Shown: positions 45,192 to 55,782 of the stretch, piece by piece | How positions within the stretch are numbered: the first letter of the stretch is position 1 | How the letters are laid out: every line of letters starts with the position of its first letter | Source of the DNA: Halomonas sp. MCCC 1A13316 | GTDB taxonomy: Bacteria > Pseudomonadota > Gammaproteobacteria > Pseudomonadales > Halomonadaceae | NCBI RefSeq assembly: GCF_014931605.1 | Contig: NZ_CP053382.1 | Span: 3,410,001 to 3,474,000 of the forward strand | Direction of reading: 5' to 3' | Length of the DNA: 64,000 nucleotides | Made by a program: the position numbers and the translations under genes | Notes under the pieces: model-generated | Database searches by the model: none | Told to the model about the DNA's origin: nothing | Seen by the model: the letters and a program-made list of their open reading frames with translations, nothing else

Positions 45192-46712
45192 TCAGAAGAA
45201 GCCGAGCGGGTTGATGTCGTAGCTGACCAGCAGGTTCTTGGTCTGCTGGTAGTGCTCGAGCGCCACCTTGTGGGTTTCGCGGCCGACGCCGGACTTCTTG
45301 TAGCCGCCGAAGGCGGCATGGGCCGGGTACTGGTGGTAGCAGTTGGTCCATACGCGACCGGCCTGGATGCCGCGTCCCATGCGGAAGGCAACGTTGATAT
45401 CGCGACTCCACACGCCGGCGCCGAGGCCGAACTCGGTGTCGTTGGCGATGGCCAGCGCCTCTTCCTCATCCTTGAAGGTGGTCACTGCCACTACCGGGCC
45501 GAAGATCTCCTCCTGGAACACGCGCATGCTGTTGTTGCCCTTGAGCAGCGTCGGCTGGATGTAGTAGCCCTTGTCGTAGGACGGATCGAAGCTCTCCTTG
45601 TTGCCACCGGTGAGGAACTCGGCGCCCTCCTCGCGGGCGATGTCCATGTAGGACATGATCTTGTCGAACTGCTCCTGCGAGGCCTGTGCGCCGACCTGGA
45701 CGTCGGTGTCCAGCGGGTTGCCGCGCTTGATCTGCCCCACCTTCTCCATCACCTTGGCCATGAAGGCGTCGTAGATGCTCTCCTGGATCAGCGCCCGCGA
45801 CGGGCAGGTGCACACCTCGCCTTGGTTGAAGAAGGCCAGCACCAGCCCCTCGGCGGCCTTCTCGATGAAGGCCGGCTCGGCGCTCATGATGTCGGCGAAG
45901 TAGATGTTGGGCGACTTGCCACCCAGTTCCACGGTTGAGGGAATGATGTTCTCGGCGGCGCACTTGAGAATGTGCGAACCCACCGGAGTCGAGCCGGTAA
46001 AGGCGATCTTGGCGATGCGCTTGCTGGTGGCCAGCGCCTGGCCGGCCTCGGCGCCATAGCCGTTGACCACGTTGACCACACCAGGCGGCAGCAGGTCGCC
46101 GACCAGCTTCATCAGTTCGAGGATCGAGGCCGGGGTCTGCTCGGCGGGCTTGAGCACCACGCAGTTGCCGGCAGCCAGCGCCGGGGCCAGCTTCCATACC
46201 GCCATCAGCAGCGGGAAGTTCCACGGAATGATCTGTCCCACCACGCCCAGCGGCTCGTGGAAGTGATAGGAGACGGTATTGGCGTCGATATCGGCGGCAG
46301 TCCCCTCCTGGGCGCGGATGCAACCGGCGAAATAGCGGAAGTGGTCGACGGCCAGCGGAAGGTCGGCGTTGATGGTTTCCCGCACCGCCTTGCCGTTGTC
46401 CCAGGTTTCGGCCACCGCCAGCATTTCCAGGTTCTGTTCGATGCGGTCGGCGATCTTGAGCAGGATGTTGCTACGCTCGGCGGCGGAGGTCCTGCCCCAG
46501 GCGGGAGCAGCGGCATGAGCGGCATCCAGCGCCTTGTCGATGTCCTCGGCGGTGGAGCGAGGAATTTCGCAGAAGACTTCCCCGTTGACCGGGCTGACAT
46601 TGTCGAAGTATTGACCCTGTACCGGGGGCACGAACTCCCCGCCGATGTAGTTACCATAGCGCGATTCGAAGGTAACGACGGAATCGGGGGTGCCCGGATT
46701 GGAATAGATCAT
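45192..46712 (-). CDS. NAD-dependent aldehyde dehydrogenase (acetaldehyde type)
   Basis: This 506-residue enzyme has [36 protein letters not shown] (general base Glu) and the active-site Cys in [12 protein letters not shown], the last shared with AldB/ExaC-type acetaldehyde dehydrogenases. AAGGAG precedes the start. It neighbours a broken AdhP-like gene and a divergent LuxR-type regulator, a setting like ethanol-oxidation loci of pseudomonads. Chloroacetaldehyde or other short aldehydes are also possible substrates. Confidence 0.88.
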   Translation of the reverse strand: MIYSNPGTPDSVVTFESRYGNYIGGEFVPPVQGQYFDNVSPVNGEVFCEIPRSTAEDIDKALDAAHAAAPAWGRTSAAERSNILLKIADRIEQNLEMLAVAETWDNGKAVRETINADLPLAVDHFRYFAGCIRAQEGTAADIDANTVSYHFHEPLGVVGQIIPWNFPLLMAVWKLAPALAAGNCVVLKPAEQTPASILELMKLVGDLLPPGVVNVVNGYGAEAGQALATSKRIAKIAFTGSTPVGSHILKCAAENIIPSTVELGGKSPNIYFADIMSAEPAFIEKAAEGLVLAFFNQGEVCTCPSRALIQESIYDAFMAKVMEKVGQIKRGNPLDTDVQVGAQASQEQFDKIMSYMDIAREEGAEFLTGGNKESFDPSYDKGYYIQPTLLKGNNSMRVFQEEIFGPVVAVTTFKDEEEALAIANDTEFGLGAGVWSRDINVAFRMGRGIQAGRVWTNCYHQYPAHAAFGGYKKSGVGRETHKVALEHYQQTKNLLVSYDINPLGFF

Positions 46713-46849
46713 GGCGAAGCTCCTTAAATTATCGTTATGGATAGGTGCTCCTCCAGTGTTGGTCAGAAATGCAAATTACGACATACTGCCGTGGCAGGAG
46801 ACGGTCTCATCCCTTGGGAGGAGAGAGCGAAAGAAGAGGGAGGGCCGCA

Positions 46850-47509
46850 ATGCCCCCGACACATACCATGATGGTTGCTGACGACCATCCACTATTCCGT
46901 GAAGCCATCGCTGCCGTTATCGAGGCAGGGCTGCCGGGTTGCCGATTGCTGGAGGCAGATAGCCTGGCAAGAGCACTGCATGAAGCTAAATGTCATCCCG
47001 ACATCGATTTGCTGCTGCTCGACCTCGACCTACCCGATGCAGAGGGTCTTTCAGGCCTGGCGCAGCTGCGCGAGACCTTGCCCCAGTTGCCGGTAGCCAT
47101 CGTGTCGGCCGAGCAGGATCGGCGGGTCGTGCTCGACGCCATCGGCCTGGGTGCGGTGGGTTACATACCCAAATCCACTCCACGCACAGCGCTGCTCAAT
47201 GCCCTGGCTCATATGCTTGAGGGGCAGGTCTATCTTCCTCCCGATATCATGCGCCGCCCCCCTTCTGCGGCATCCCCGCGCCAGCCTGCACCTGCCTTCG
47301 CCACACACATCGGCTCGCTGACCGAGAAGCAACGGGAAGTCCTGAGGCTGATTGTGCGCGGACACTCCAACAAGCAGATCGCCCGCGAACTCGATATCGC
47401 CGAGACCACCGTCAAGACTCACGTCTCGGCCATCCTGCGCAAGCTCGGCGTCGCCAGCCGTGTGCAAGCGATCGTGGCGGCCGGCGCCTGGGAGCCTCAA
47501 CACGGCTGA
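46850..47509 (+). CDS. LuxR-type (NarL family) response regulator
   Basis: This 219-residue regulator has a receiver domain with phospho-acceptor Asp in LLLLDLDLPDAEG (about 58) and a LuxR helix-turn-helix LTEKQREVLRLIVRGHSNKQ. It is divergent from the aldehyde dehydrogenase and convergent, with a 13-base overlap of stops, with a hybrid kinase. It resembles ErdR/EraR-type regulators of ethanol and acetate metabolism. GGAGGG supports the ATG at 46850. Confidence 0.85.
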   Translation: MPPTHTMMVADDHPLFREAIAAVIEAGLPGCRLLEADSLARALHEAKCHPDIDLLLLDLDLPDAEGLSGLAQLRETLPQLPVAIVSAEQDRRVVLDAIGLGAVGYIPKSTPRTALLNALAHMLEGQVYLPPDIMRRPPSAASPRQPAPAFATHIGSLTEKQREVLRLIVRGHSNKQIARELDIAETTVKTHVSAILRKLGVASRVQAIVAAGAWEPQHG

Positions 47510-48939
47510 GCCCTGTCGTTGGCCGAAGCCTGGCCAGGACCCGACGCGAGGCGTTGCTGCAACATCATGCGCAAGCGCAGCGGCTTGAGGGGCTTGAGCA
47601 GGCAGTCGAAACCTTCGCGGCGGGCCCTGGCCTTGATGGCTGCGTCGTGGTTGGCGGTGATCAGGACGACCGGCAGTTCCGCATGGCGCTTGCGTAAAAG
47701 GCTCGCTACTGCGATGCCATCCTCGGCGCCGGCATCTTCGCCCAGATGGTAATCGATCAACAGCGCATCGGGTCGACGGGCGTCGACCTTAGCTTCAAGC
47801 CCGCCCAACGACGCTGCCGTGATCACCCGACATCCCCAGCCACTCAACAACGCCTGCATGCCTTCGCGTATCGCACGGTCGTTATCGATCACCCATACCG
47901 TAGCGCCTGACAGCGGTGCCGTCGTGTCCTGTCGAGGTTCGAGCGCCGTTCGATTCGTCATGCGCCGTGCCGGTACGGCATAGGGAACCAGTATCGAGAA
48001 CAGAGCGCCCTGTCCTGGGCGCGATACCAATCGTATCGAATGCCCCAGCATGGCACTGATGCGATCGACAATGGCCAGCCCTAGCCCCAAGCCGCGGTCG
48101 CGCTCGTCCGGGCTGCTGCCGAGCCGTCGAAACTCGAGGAATATCGCCTGCTGCAGGGCCGGCTCGATGCCCGGGCCGGTGTCTCCCACCACGATCTCCA
48201 GTCCTTCGCGCCGGTGCCGACAGCCCAGCAGAATGCGCCCCTGTTGGGTATAGCGAATCGCGTTGGAGAGAAAATTGCGCACGACGCGTGCCAACAGCGC
48301 CAGATCCGACTCGATCGCCGTATGGCTGGCTACATAACGCAGTTCGAGACCACGAGCTGCCGCCATCTGGCAGTACTCCTCCGCCAGCACGTCGAGCAGC
48401 TCACTGGCCCGGAATGACGCCCTGTCGGGCCGGAGCAGTCCCGCATCGAGGCGGGAAATATCCACTAGCGTTCCCAACAGGGCCTCGACGTCCTTGAGCG
48501 AACGGCCGACGTTGCCGACCAGGCGACGCGTGGGTCCAGGCAAGTCGTGCTCTTCGAGGGCACAGGTGAAAAGGCGTGCCGCGTTGAGCGGCTGCAACAA
48601 ATCATGGCTGACCGCTGCCAAGAAGCGCGTCTTGGAGTGATTGGCCGCCTCGGCCTCGGCCTTGGCCTGGTGCAGTTCGAGCAGGGTCTGCTGCAGGGTC
48701 TCGGTGCGCTCGCGTACCTGTTCCGCCAGCAAGACGGTGTGCTCGAAGGCGGCATAAGGCGCGCCGCCAACGGTACCGCCGGCTTCAACCCGATCAATAA
48801 GCGAAGCGCAGATGCGCCGCAGACGTTCGTTCTCCTCCTGCAGAGCAGAAACTCTTTCCGCAGGAGTACCCGAAGGCTCATGGGGGTGAGAGAGATCCAA
48901 TGGCGACCCCAGTGAAGGTTTGGTTGAGGTGCATGCCAT
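47497..48939 (-). CDS. Soluble hybrid histidine kinase (NahK/ErcS-like)
   Basis: This 480-residue protein has no membrane segment. An N-terminal coiled coil (ALQEENERLRRICASLIDRV) is followed by HisKA with His in AAVSHDLLQPLNAARLF (about 112), a HATPase domain (NFLSNAIRYT, DRGLGLGLAIV) and a C-terminal receiver domain (TVWVIDNDRAIREG, LIDYHLGED). HDLLQPLNAARLF is typical of the NahK/ErcS group that works with FIST proteins. The ATG at 48939 has GGGGAG upstream, and the gene overlaps the end of the FIST gene by 62 bases, implying coupled translation. Confidence 0.85.
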   Translation of the reverse strand: MACTSTKPSLGSPLDLSHPHEPSGTPAERVSALQEENERLRRICASLIDRVEAGGTVGGAPYAAFEHTVLLAEQVRERTETLQQTLLELHQAKAEAEAANHSKTRFLAAVSHDLLQPLNAARLFTCALEEHDLPGPTRRLVGNVGRSLKDVEALLGTLVDISRLDAGLLRPDRASFRASELLDVLAEEYCQMAAARGLELRYVASHTAIESDLALLARVVRNFLSNAIRYTQQGRILLGCRHRREGLEIVVGDTGPGIEPALQQAIFLEFRRLGSSPDERDRGLGLGLAIVDRISAMLGHSIRLVSRPGQGALFSILVPYAVPARRMTNRTALEPRQDTTAPLSGATVWVIDNDRAIREGMQALLSGWGCRVITAASLGGLEAKVDARRPDALLIDYHLGEDAGAEDGIAVASLLRKRHAELPVVLITANHDAAIKARARREGFDCLLKPLKPLRLRMMLQQRLASGPGQASANDRAQPC

Positions 48940-50065
48940 GATACTGCTCCCCATAAGTATTGAAGCCAATGACACCGGCACGCCCCAGCAGTTGCGACGC
49001 CTCCTCGACCTGGTCCAAGCTCTCCAGTTCGAGCCGTCGTAAAAAGCAATCACAGCCAAGTATCAAGGCCGGCTCACCCAGACGCTGGCGCAACCCGGCC
49101 AGAACATCCTCGAGCTCTTCCAACAGCGGGGCGGGCCGCATGGCGGTCAGCACGATGCCATTCTCGACGGCGCAGTAGAAACTCAGGCTGCCATCCTCGT
49201 TGACCCCCTGAATGGAGCGAACGTAGTGCTGCTCACCGATACGTACGGCCAGCGGATGTCGAGCGAAGATCTCGGGCGTCAGGGCGGCCGGGGATGTTGC
49301 GACCAGCCGGGCGTACTCTTCGGCCGCAGGCGCGGCATTGAGTTCAAGCACACGTCGACGCTCGCAGTCGGCCCGAGTCACCACCAGCTTCATCGCCTGG
49401 GAGCGCAGATGATGCGTGGTGAACACTTCGAAGGGTAGGCAGGTATGGAACATCACCACAACGGCGTCCCCGCTGTGGAAGCGACCATCGCAGAAGACAT
49501 GGGTGTGTGCCAGGTGATTGTCGTCTCCGGCCGAACCGCCGAAGCTGGGAATACTGCCCAAGGCGGTATCCAGGGTGGCTAGCACCTGCTCTTCGCTACT
49601 GGATAGCCCATCCAGCAGGGTCATGACGAAATGCTGTCTGCCAGTGCCTGGCGGGGCCGATCGCCGACACTCCTCGAGCAGCCTGCCGGACAGACGCTGG
49701 GCCTGGATCAGGTCGAAGCCTGCCAGATCGTCGATAAGCTCACAGGCCACGGAAAAGTTGCGGTGACCAAATCCGAGGGCTACCACGCCACCCCGGCAGT
49801 AGCCCTTCGGCGTGATCTCCCCCGCTGTGGTACATCCCGCCGTCGTCACGCTGGGAAAAGCTTCGCTCAGCGCTCTGCCCAGCGCGTCCAGCGGATACTC
49901 TGCACTGCAGAAGAACAACACGAAGCCCAGATCGAACGGGGTGAGAGACTCAGCCAGCTCGCACGCCGCAGCCGCAGGATCACAGTGCTCGCTGAATGCG
50001 GTTCGAACGGCTGGCCCGTCATGTCGACTTTCCCACTCGGCAGGCGTGGCACAAAGCAGATCCAT
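48878..50065 (-). CDS. FIST N/FIST C domain signal-sensing protein
   Basis: This 395-residue protein has an N-terminal FIST domain (FDLGFVLFFCSAEYPLDALG, TTAGCTTAGEITPKGY) and a FIST C-terminal domain ending GVIGFNTYGEQYHGMHLNQT. FIST domains are proposed to bind small molecules such as amino acids and are found next to or fused with kinases. Here the gene lies directly before a soluble hybrid kinase and overlaps it, so it is the probable input module for that kinase. Confidence 0.88.
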   Translation of the reverse strand: MDLLCATPAEWESRHDGPAVRTAFSEHCDPAAAACELAESLTPFDLGFVLFFCSAEYPLDALGRALSEAFPSVTTAGCTTAGEITPKGYCRGGVVALGFGHRNFSVACELIDDLAGFDLIQAQRLSGRLLEECRRSAPPGTGRQHFVMTLLDGLSSSEEQVLATLDTALGSIPSFGGSAGDDNHLAHTHVFCDGRFHSGDAVVVMFHTCLPFEVFTTHHLRSQAMKLVVTRADCERRRVLELNAAPAAEEYARLVATSPAALTPEIFARHPLAVRIGEQHYVRSIQGVNEDGSLSFYCAVENGIVLTAMRPAPLLEELEDVLAGLRQRLGEPALILGCDCFLRRLELESLDQVEEASQLLGRAGVIGFNTYGEQYHGMHLNQTFTGVAIGSLSPP

Positions 50066-50122
50066 GACAACCCTCGGCAGTTTAGTTTCAGTTTAGGGCG
50101 GCACCGGACGACATCACAAAGC

Positions 50123-52306
50123 TTAGCGTTCGTGCTGGCGTTCAGTGAGCCAGCTTTCCAGCGCCTTGAGTGTAGCGGGAATGCTGGCCAACAGGATCCT
50201 GAGTTGGATGGCTGCCTCCTCACAATGCCCACCGCGCGCAAGTCGCTCCAGACGCTCGGCAGTCTCGGCCAGCCGGCGCCCACCCAGGCTGCCCGACTCG
50301 CCCTTGATGCGATGTGCCCCTTCTGCCAACGCCACCATATCGCCCTGCTCCAGTGCCGCCTGCAGGTTTTCGGCATGCTGCTGCAACTGTTCGCGATGCA
50401 CGCCAAACAGGGTCGCGAGCGCTTCCGCTCCCAGCGTCTCCCGCAACTCGCCAAGCACTCTCTCCTCCACGATCCCGCGCAGTGGACTTTCCCTCGCCGG
50501 CAGGCCTGAGGTGGCGGCCTGCGCCCTTCCCTGCAAGCCATGTCTCAGCGAGGTCGCCAGTTCAGTGCGGCGCAGCGGTTTCACCAGGTAATCGGTCATA
50601 CCGGCTGCCAGGCAGCGCTCGCGCTCGGCCCCCGGTCCACCTGCGGTCATTGCCACGATAGGCACCCTGGCGCACCAGCCGCCAGCCTCCCGCAAGCGGC
50701 GGGTGGTTTCCAAACCGTCCATGCCAGGCATTTGCACGTCCATGAAGATCATATCGAAAGCGTCCCGGCCAGCCAGCGCCAGCGCTCTTCCTCCACTCTC
50801 CACCACGTCGACCTCGCAGCCAAGGCGCCCGAGCAAGGCCACCGCCACCTGCTGGTTCACCGGGTCGTCTTCGACCAGCAGCACCCGACCACCTACCGAA
50901 GGTTCCATCCGTGTCGGCTCGGGCACTTCCGCCTCATGGTCGTCATGCGCCGGCTCCAGCGGCAGCTCTATCCAGAAGCAACTCCCCTGACCGGGTCGGC
51001 TATCCACCCCAATGGAGCCATCCATGGCTTCCGCCAGCCGCCGGCTGATGGCAAGCCCGAGCCCGGTACCGCCATAGCGTCTTGCCGTCGAAGCGTCACC
51101 TTGGCGAAATGGCTCGAAGAGCCGGGCCAACTTGTCCTCGGCGATACCCGGGCCGGTATCGCAGACAGCCAGGTTCAGTTGCCCCTGAGCATTCAGCGTT
51201 GCCTCGACGCGTACCTCACCATGTTCGGTGAACTTGATGGCATTGGAGAGAAGATTGAGCAGTACCTGTCGCAGCCGGGTCGGATCTCCCAAGAGCTGCT
51301 CGGGCAGGGCCGGCGACACTTGGATCACCAGCTCCAGCCCCTTGTCTCGGGCGCGAGGCGCAAAGAGCTCGCAGGCATCCTCGATTAACGCGGTCAGGCG
51401 GAAGGAGCGCCGCTCGAGTTCCAGCTTGCCCGACTCGATCTTGGAAAAGTCGAGAATGTCGTTGATCAACTCCAGCAGACGCGCTGCGCTGACGTGCAGC
51501 GTGCGGGCATATTCGCGCGACTGAGCATCGATCGGCTGATCCAGCAGCAGATCGCTCATGCCGATGACGCCGTTGAGTGGTGTCCGAATCTCGTGGCTGA
51601 CCGTGGCCAGGAACTCCGATTTCGACTGACTGGCGGCCTCGGCCCGTTGCGCGGTGGACTGAAGCTTACGACTCAGTGCTTCGAGTGATCGACGCGCCTC
51701 GGCATTGTCACGCGCCTCACGTACCAAGAACACGATCACCATCAGGGCGGCCAGGCTCATGGCCAGGATTAGTGCCAACAGCAGGGCGTAGAGGGTCTGC
51801 AGCACTTCCCGGTCACGCCTCGCCGATTCGGCAAGGTGGCTGTTGAGAGCGATGATGAATTGTTCGGTCAGCCCTGCCACCCGTTCCAGACGGTCGGACA
51901 ACACCCACCTCTCACCTTCCCCCAGTTGCACGATCTCCTCGAGCAGACGATCGATGTCATCCATGAACACGACCAGGTTGGGCAGGAGCCGCTCGGCCAT
52001 GGGGATCTTGGCAAGCAATTGGTTGACGTCGCCACGCTGCAGCAGGTTGACGCGACTGTAGATCATTTCGAAGCGCAGTCGCAGTGATTCGAGTGAGTGC
52101 GCGCTCTCCGCGCGCAATGCCAAGTCGCTACGCAACTGAGTGATGTCGCGATCGAGCTTGTAGGCATGCCAAGTGGCGTTGCCGGCCACGCTGTGATGGA
52201 GTTGCTCCTGTCGCCAGGCGGCCAGCCCCACCACTACCAGAGCGGCGGTGAAGAACACCAGAGCCGCCGCCGCCCCAAGCTTCAGTCGTAGCGGATAGCG
52301 CAGCAT
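50123..52306 (-). CDS. Membrane hybrid sensor kinase with receiver and HPt domains
   Basis: This 727-residue kinase has membrane helices at about 11-30 and 173-195 flanking a helical periplasmic region. HisKA follows (His about 238 in [13 protein letters not shown]), then HATPase ([22 protein letters not shown]), a receiver ([23 protein letters not shown]) and a C-terminal HPt with [14 protein letters not shown]. The domain order is that of BarA/ArcB-like phosphorelays. It lies between the SUOX-like periplasmic protein and the FIST gene in one minus-strand operon. Confidence 0.88.
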   Translation of the reverse strand: MLRYPLRLKLGAAAALVFFTAALVVVGLAAWRQEQLHHSVAGNATWHAYKLDRDITQLRSDLALRAESAHSLESLRLRFEMIYSRVNLLQRGDVNQLLAKIPMAERLLPNLVVFMDDIDRLLEEIVQLGEGERWVLSDRLERVAGLTEQFIIALNSHLAESARRDREVLQTLYALLLALILAMSLAALMVIVFLVREARDNAEARRSLEALSRKLQSTAQRAEAASQSKSEFLATVSHEIRTPLNGVIGMSDLLLDQPIDAQSREYARTLHVSAARLLELINDILDFSKIESGKLELERRSFRLTALIEDACELFAPRARDKGLELVIQVSPALPEQLLGDPTRLRQVLLNLLSNAIKFTEHGEVRVEATLNAQGQLNLAVCDTGPGIAEDKLARLFEPFRQGDASTARRYGGTGLGLAISRRLAEAMDGSIGVDSRPGQGSCFWIELPLEPAHDDHEAEVPEPTRMEPSVGGRVLLVEDDPVNQQVAVALLGRLGCEVDVVESGGRALALAGRDAFDMIFMDVQMPGMDGLETTRRLREAGGWCARVPIVAMTAGGPGAERERCLAAGMTDYLVKPLRRTELATSLRHGLQGRAQAATSGLPARESPLRGIVEERVLGELRETLGAEALATLFGVHREQLQQHAENLQAALEQGDMVALAEGAHRIKGESGSLGGRRLAETAERLERLARGGHCEEAAIQLRILLASIPATLKALESWLTERQHER

Positions 52307-52339
52307 GCTGCGATACCTCGCGCCTGGGCTCGTGAGAAG

Positions 52340-52861
52340 TCACGGAACATGTATGCTGCCCACATGCCACACCGAACGGTGACGAATGGTTTCATTGAGC
52401 AGCTCGGGACGCTCATCGAAGGGGTAGAGGACGAACATTGGCCCCAGGTCACGCACGGCAATGGGTTCTCCATCGCGTACAAGGGCCAGGATGACGCCAT
52501 GGTCATGAAAGTCGGAAACCGGAACCTCGGACTCGTAATCGTTCAGCGCCTGGATCCGTACATGCTCGCTCTGTGTCCCGGCCACCTCCAGCAAGGCGCT
52601 CAGTAGCGGCCCTTCGAAGCGACCGACTCCCTCGGTCCAGGGAGTGCTCGTCTCGATCTCTCCCTGAGGGAGCGACATCAGCATCTCCCGATCGAGATGC
52701 AGCTCATCGCCTACGTTGGGATGATCGATATCACCCGTCACCTTGAGCAGCACGTCGCCTTCCGGAGGCGGTAGCTGCTCGGCTATCACGGGCAACGCAG
52801 CGCTGAGAATGAGAAGCAGACTGAAGGTAAGGACGGCGCGGCATGGCCACAATGAAGGCAT
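52340..52861 (-). CDS. Periplasmic SUOX-fold protein (molybdopterin-domain-like)
   Basis: This 173-residue protein has a signal peptide (AVLTFSLLLILSAALPVIAE) and a fold recognised by VLLKVTGDIDHPNVGD, WTEGVGRFEGPLLSALLEVAG and the C-terminal RSVWHVGSIHV, as in oxidoreductase molybdopterin-binding domains. No cysteine is present in the body, so the usual Mo ligand is missing. It is probably a binding protein rather than an enzyme. Its position 33 bp before a membrane hybrid kinase suggests it feeds a signal to that sensor. Confidence 0.75.
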   Translation of the reverse strand: MPSLWPCRAVLTFSLLLILSAALPVIAEQLPPPEGDVLLKVTGDIDHPNVGDELHLDREMLMSLPQGEIETSTPWTEGVGRFEGPLLSALLEVAGTQSEHVRIQALNDYESEVPVSDFHDHGVILALVRDGEPIAVRDLGPMFVLYPFDERPELLNETIRHRSVWHVGSIHVP

Positions 52862-52984
52862 CGAGAGGCTTCCGTGTTCGTTGCAAAGCCCAAGCCTACG
52901 CGAATCTCGAGCAAAGTTCAGTTAGTGGGATCGAGATACCGAACAGCAGGGGAAGCCCCCTGCTGTGCTACCACTCCTCGCACA

Positions 52985-53797
52985 TTACACATTCATGTCC
53001 TTCTGTTCACAGCGCACCAGGTCCTCGTAGGCGTGCCAACTGGCATGCCCCAGCACCGGCAGGATCAGCGCCAGACCGATATAGAAGGTCAGCACACCAA
53101 CCAGCACGCAAGCGGTCAAGATGACGGCCCACAGCAGCATAGGCCGGAAATTGCGTGAAACGGTGCGCAAACTGGCCTCGATGCCTTCCATGAAGGTCAG
53201 GTCCTGGTCCATCAAGGTCGGAATGGCGACCACACTGATGGCAAAGGCACCGAATGCCAGTACGGCACCAACAGCGGTGCCTACCGCGATCAAGCCGAGT
53301 CCGTCCGGAGTCGTCAAGAGCGACGCATAGAGCTCAACCGCCCCAGGCGCCTCGAAACCGAAGAAAAGCGCAAAGAGCAGCGTGGCCAGACGAATCCAGG
53401 CGAGAAAGAAGATCATCATCATTACGCCCATCATCGCCAACTGCCCTGCGTGCAGGCGCCAGGCACCGAAGGCATCACCCAGATTCGGTGCGCGGCCTTC
53501 CTCGAGTGCGCGACTGATACCGTAGGAGCCGACCGCCACCAGCGGCCCCAGGAACATGAACCCCGCCACCAGTGGCAACAACCAATGCCACAGGTCGAGT
53601 ACGATGGCGCCTGCGGTTATGGCAATACTCAAGCCGACCCAGAACATGCCGTAGGCTAGGCTCACCGCCATTGCCTGACGGAAATCCTCGAAGCCGGCCA
53701 CCAGCCAGGCCTTGGGCCTGTCCATACCGATCGGGTTGATGGTGATCTTGACGTTGGGAGTGGAGGGCTGTCCGGCACTTCTTGTGGCTGCATTCAT
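52985..53797 (-). CDS. DUF2189 family integral membrane protein
   Basis: This 270-residue protein has about six membrane segments and the DUF2189 pattern: WLVAGFEDFRQAMAVSLAYG near the N-terminus, GFMFLGPLVAVGSYGISRAL in the middle and LGHASWHAYEDLV at the C-terminus. The function is unknown; the family is often near respiratory genes. The ATG at 53797 is preferred over 53821 because GGGG precedes it at normal distance. It is divergent from the fcc pair. Confidence 0.8.
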   Translation of the reverse strand: MNAATRSAGQPSTPNVKITINPIGMDRPKAWLVAGFEDFRQAMAVSLAYGMFWVGLSIAITAGAIVLDLWHWLLPLVAGFMFLGPLVAVGSYGISRALEEGRAPNLGDAFGAWRLHAGQLAMMGVMMMIFFLAWIRLATLLFALFFGFEAPGAVELYASLLTTPDGLGLIAVGTAVGAVLAFGAFAISVVAIPTLMDQDLTFMEGIEASLRTVSRNFRPMLLWAVILTACVLVGVLTFYIGLALILPVLGHASWHAYEDLVRCEQKDMNV

Positions 53798-54068
53798 TGT
53801 CGTACCCCGTTTGGTCGCCATGAGAAGGACGATGCGAGCGTCTCTCCAGCCGGGAGGTCCGGATGACGTCTTGTTGTCTTAATGCTTTTTTAATGTAGTT
53901 GACCGCGCGCAAGACTGCCGCGCAAAGTTGTCAACGCGGAGAGCCAATTTGGTTAATCGATGCATTCAGTCACCAACTGCCGGGCGTATACCTGGCCTAA
54001 GCCGCTAGTCCTGAACGAGCGCTTCGAGGCCGTGGTCCAAGAAAGGAAATGTCACCCGGGACCAGCCC

Positions 54069-54443
54069 ATGAAACGGAATTTTTACAAGGCGACCACCGT
54101 GCTGCTGAGTACGCTGACGCTCTCGGCGGCAGTCCTCCCATGCCTTGCCGAGGATACCCTCTCCTCCGAACAGACGGCCCTCATGGCCGGCTCCTGCGCC
54201 AACTGCCACGGTACTGACGGACGCCTGGTGGGCAGTGTGCCGACCATTGCCGGAAGGCCCGCCGCCGTTCTGGAAGCGCGGCTGCTCGCGTTCAAGCGCG
54301 ACGAAATCAGCGATACCACTGTCATGGATCGCATCGCCAAGGGCTTCACCAACGCAGAGCTCGCCGCCCTAGCCAGTCATTTTTCCGCCATCGACCCGCA
54401 GGCCGACGATGCTACGGAAACTGAGCAAGAACCACAGGAGTAG
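54069..54443 (+). CDS. Periplasmic monoheme cytochrome c (sulfide dehydrogenase partner)
   Basis: This 124-residue protein has a signal peptide (VLLSTLTLSAAVLPCLA), one heme-attachment motif CANCH (about 43-47), and Met in TTVMDRIAKGF as likely distal ligand. It is followed 8 bp later by the flavoprotein FccB, so it is the cytochrome subunit that takes electrons from it, as in flavocytochrome c. Chromatiaceae FccA is usually diheme, while a monoheme subunit is known in other groups. Confidence 0.85.
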   Translation: MKRNFYKATTVLLSTLTLSAAVLPCLAEDTLSSEQTALMAGSCANCHGTDGRLVGSVPTIAGRPAAVLEARLLAFKRDEISDTTVMDRIAKGFTNAELAALASHFSAIDPQADDATETEQEPQE

Positions 54444-54451
54444 AAGCGCGC

Positions 54452-55768
54452 ATGACAAAACACCTTCAACGTTCCGCTCTTGATCGTCGACGAGTGATCA
54501 AAGGCCTGGGGGCCGCCTCGCTGCTGCCGCTGATCGGTGGCATCACTCCCTTCACCATCGGCAGCCAGCATGCCGGACAGGTCGTCGTCGTGGGAGGCGG
54601 CTTCGGTGGCGCCACGGCGGCCAAGTACCTCAAGCGAGCCAATCCGGCGATCGAGGTGATCCTGGTCGAGCCGGCCGAAACCTTCTACACCGGCCCTTTC
54701 AGCAATCTGCATCTGGCAGGACTGCGCAGCATGGAAGACATCTCGCAGGGCTATGACACTTTGCAGGATCGCCATGGAGTACGTGTTATCCAAGCTGAGG
54801 TGGAAGACGTCAATGCCACTGCCCACACGGTGCGACTCTCCACCGGGCGCGAGCTGGATTACGATCGGCTGATTCTCTCCCCAGGGATCGACATGCGCTG
54901 GAACGCACTGGAAGGCTACGATGAAGAAGCAGCCGACAAGGCTCCCCATGCCTGGAAGGCCGGTAAACAGACGGAGTTGCTGCGCTCCCAATTGCTGGGC
55001 ATGGAAGACGGCGGCAGCTTCGTCATGGTCGCCCCGGCCAACCCCTTCCGCTGCCCGCCCGCGCCCTACGAGCGTGCCAGTCTGGTGGCCAATTTCCTGA
55101 CCCAATACAAGCCGAAATCCAAGGTATTGATTCTTGACGCCAAGGACAGCTTCTCCAAGCAGGCGCTGTTCATGGAGGGCTGGGAGCAGCTCTATGGCGG
55201 TCGCATCGAGTGGGTGGGGCTGTCCGGCGACGGCCGCGCGACACGGGTCGACGCCGACCGGCTGGAAGTCGAGACCGAGTCCGGTATCGTTCATCGGGCC
55301 GACGTGCTCAACGTGATACCGCCGCAGAAGGCCGGCTGGATTGCCGAGCGTGCCGGCGTGACCGACGACTCCGGCTGGGTACCGGTCAAGCCGGAAACCT
55401 TCGAGTCGCAGCAGGTCGAGGATGTGTTCGTGATCGGCGACGCCGCCATCGCTGACCCGATGCCCAAGTCGGGCTTCTGTGCCAGCGCCCAGGCCAAGGT
55501 CGTGGCAGCGGCCATTGCCGCCTCACTGGAGTCGCGCCCAGCTCCTGAAGCGTACTGGACCAGTGCCTGCTATAGCCTGGTGGGTTCCACTTACGGTATC
55601 TCAGAGGCAGGCGTCTATCGCGTCCAGGACGGCAACATTGCCGAGGTCGAGGGAGCCGGCGGCCTGAGCCCGCTGGACGCCCCCGAGGCCACCCGTGCCC
55701 TGGAAGCCGAGTATGCCGTCGGCTGGTACAACGCAATCTGCCAGGACACCTGGGGTACGCAGGCCTGA
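54452..55768 (+). CDS. fccB: Flavocytochrome c sulfide dehydrogenase, flavoprotein subunit
   Basis: This 438-residue protein has a Tat-type leader (RRRVIKGLGAASLLPLIGG), an FAD-binding VVVVGGGFGGATAAKYL and a second nucleotide fold. The redox-active cysteines expected of FccB are present: Cys201 in NPFRCPPAPYER and Cys343 in SGFCASAQAK. It oxidises sulfide to sulfur or polysulfide in the periplasm and passes electrons to the cytochrome encoded upstream. No sox genes are in the window, so sulfide detoxification is more likely than growth on sulfur. Confidence 0.88.
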   Translation: MTKHLQRSALDRRRVIKGLGAASLLPLIGGITPFTIGSQHAGQVVVVGGGFGGATAAKYLKRANPAIEVILVEPAETFYTGPFSNLHLAGLRSMEDISQGYDTLQDRHGVRVIQAEVEDVNATAHTVRLSTGRELDYDRLILSPGIDMRWNALEGYDEEAADKAPHAWKAGKQTELLRSQLLGMEDGGSFVMVAPANPFRCPPAPYERASLVANFLTQYKPKSKVLILDAKDSFSKQALFMEGWEQLYGGRIEWVGLSGDGRATRVDADRLEVETESGIVHRADVLNVIPPQKAGWIAERAGVTDDSGWVPVKPETFESQQVEDVFVIGDAAIADPMPKSGFCASAQAKVVAAAIAASLESRPAPEAYWTSACYSLVGSTYGISEAGVYRVQDGNIAEVEGAGGLSPLDAPEATRALEAEYAVGWYNAICQDTWGTQA

Positions 55769-55782
55769 TACCCCGGCGCCGC

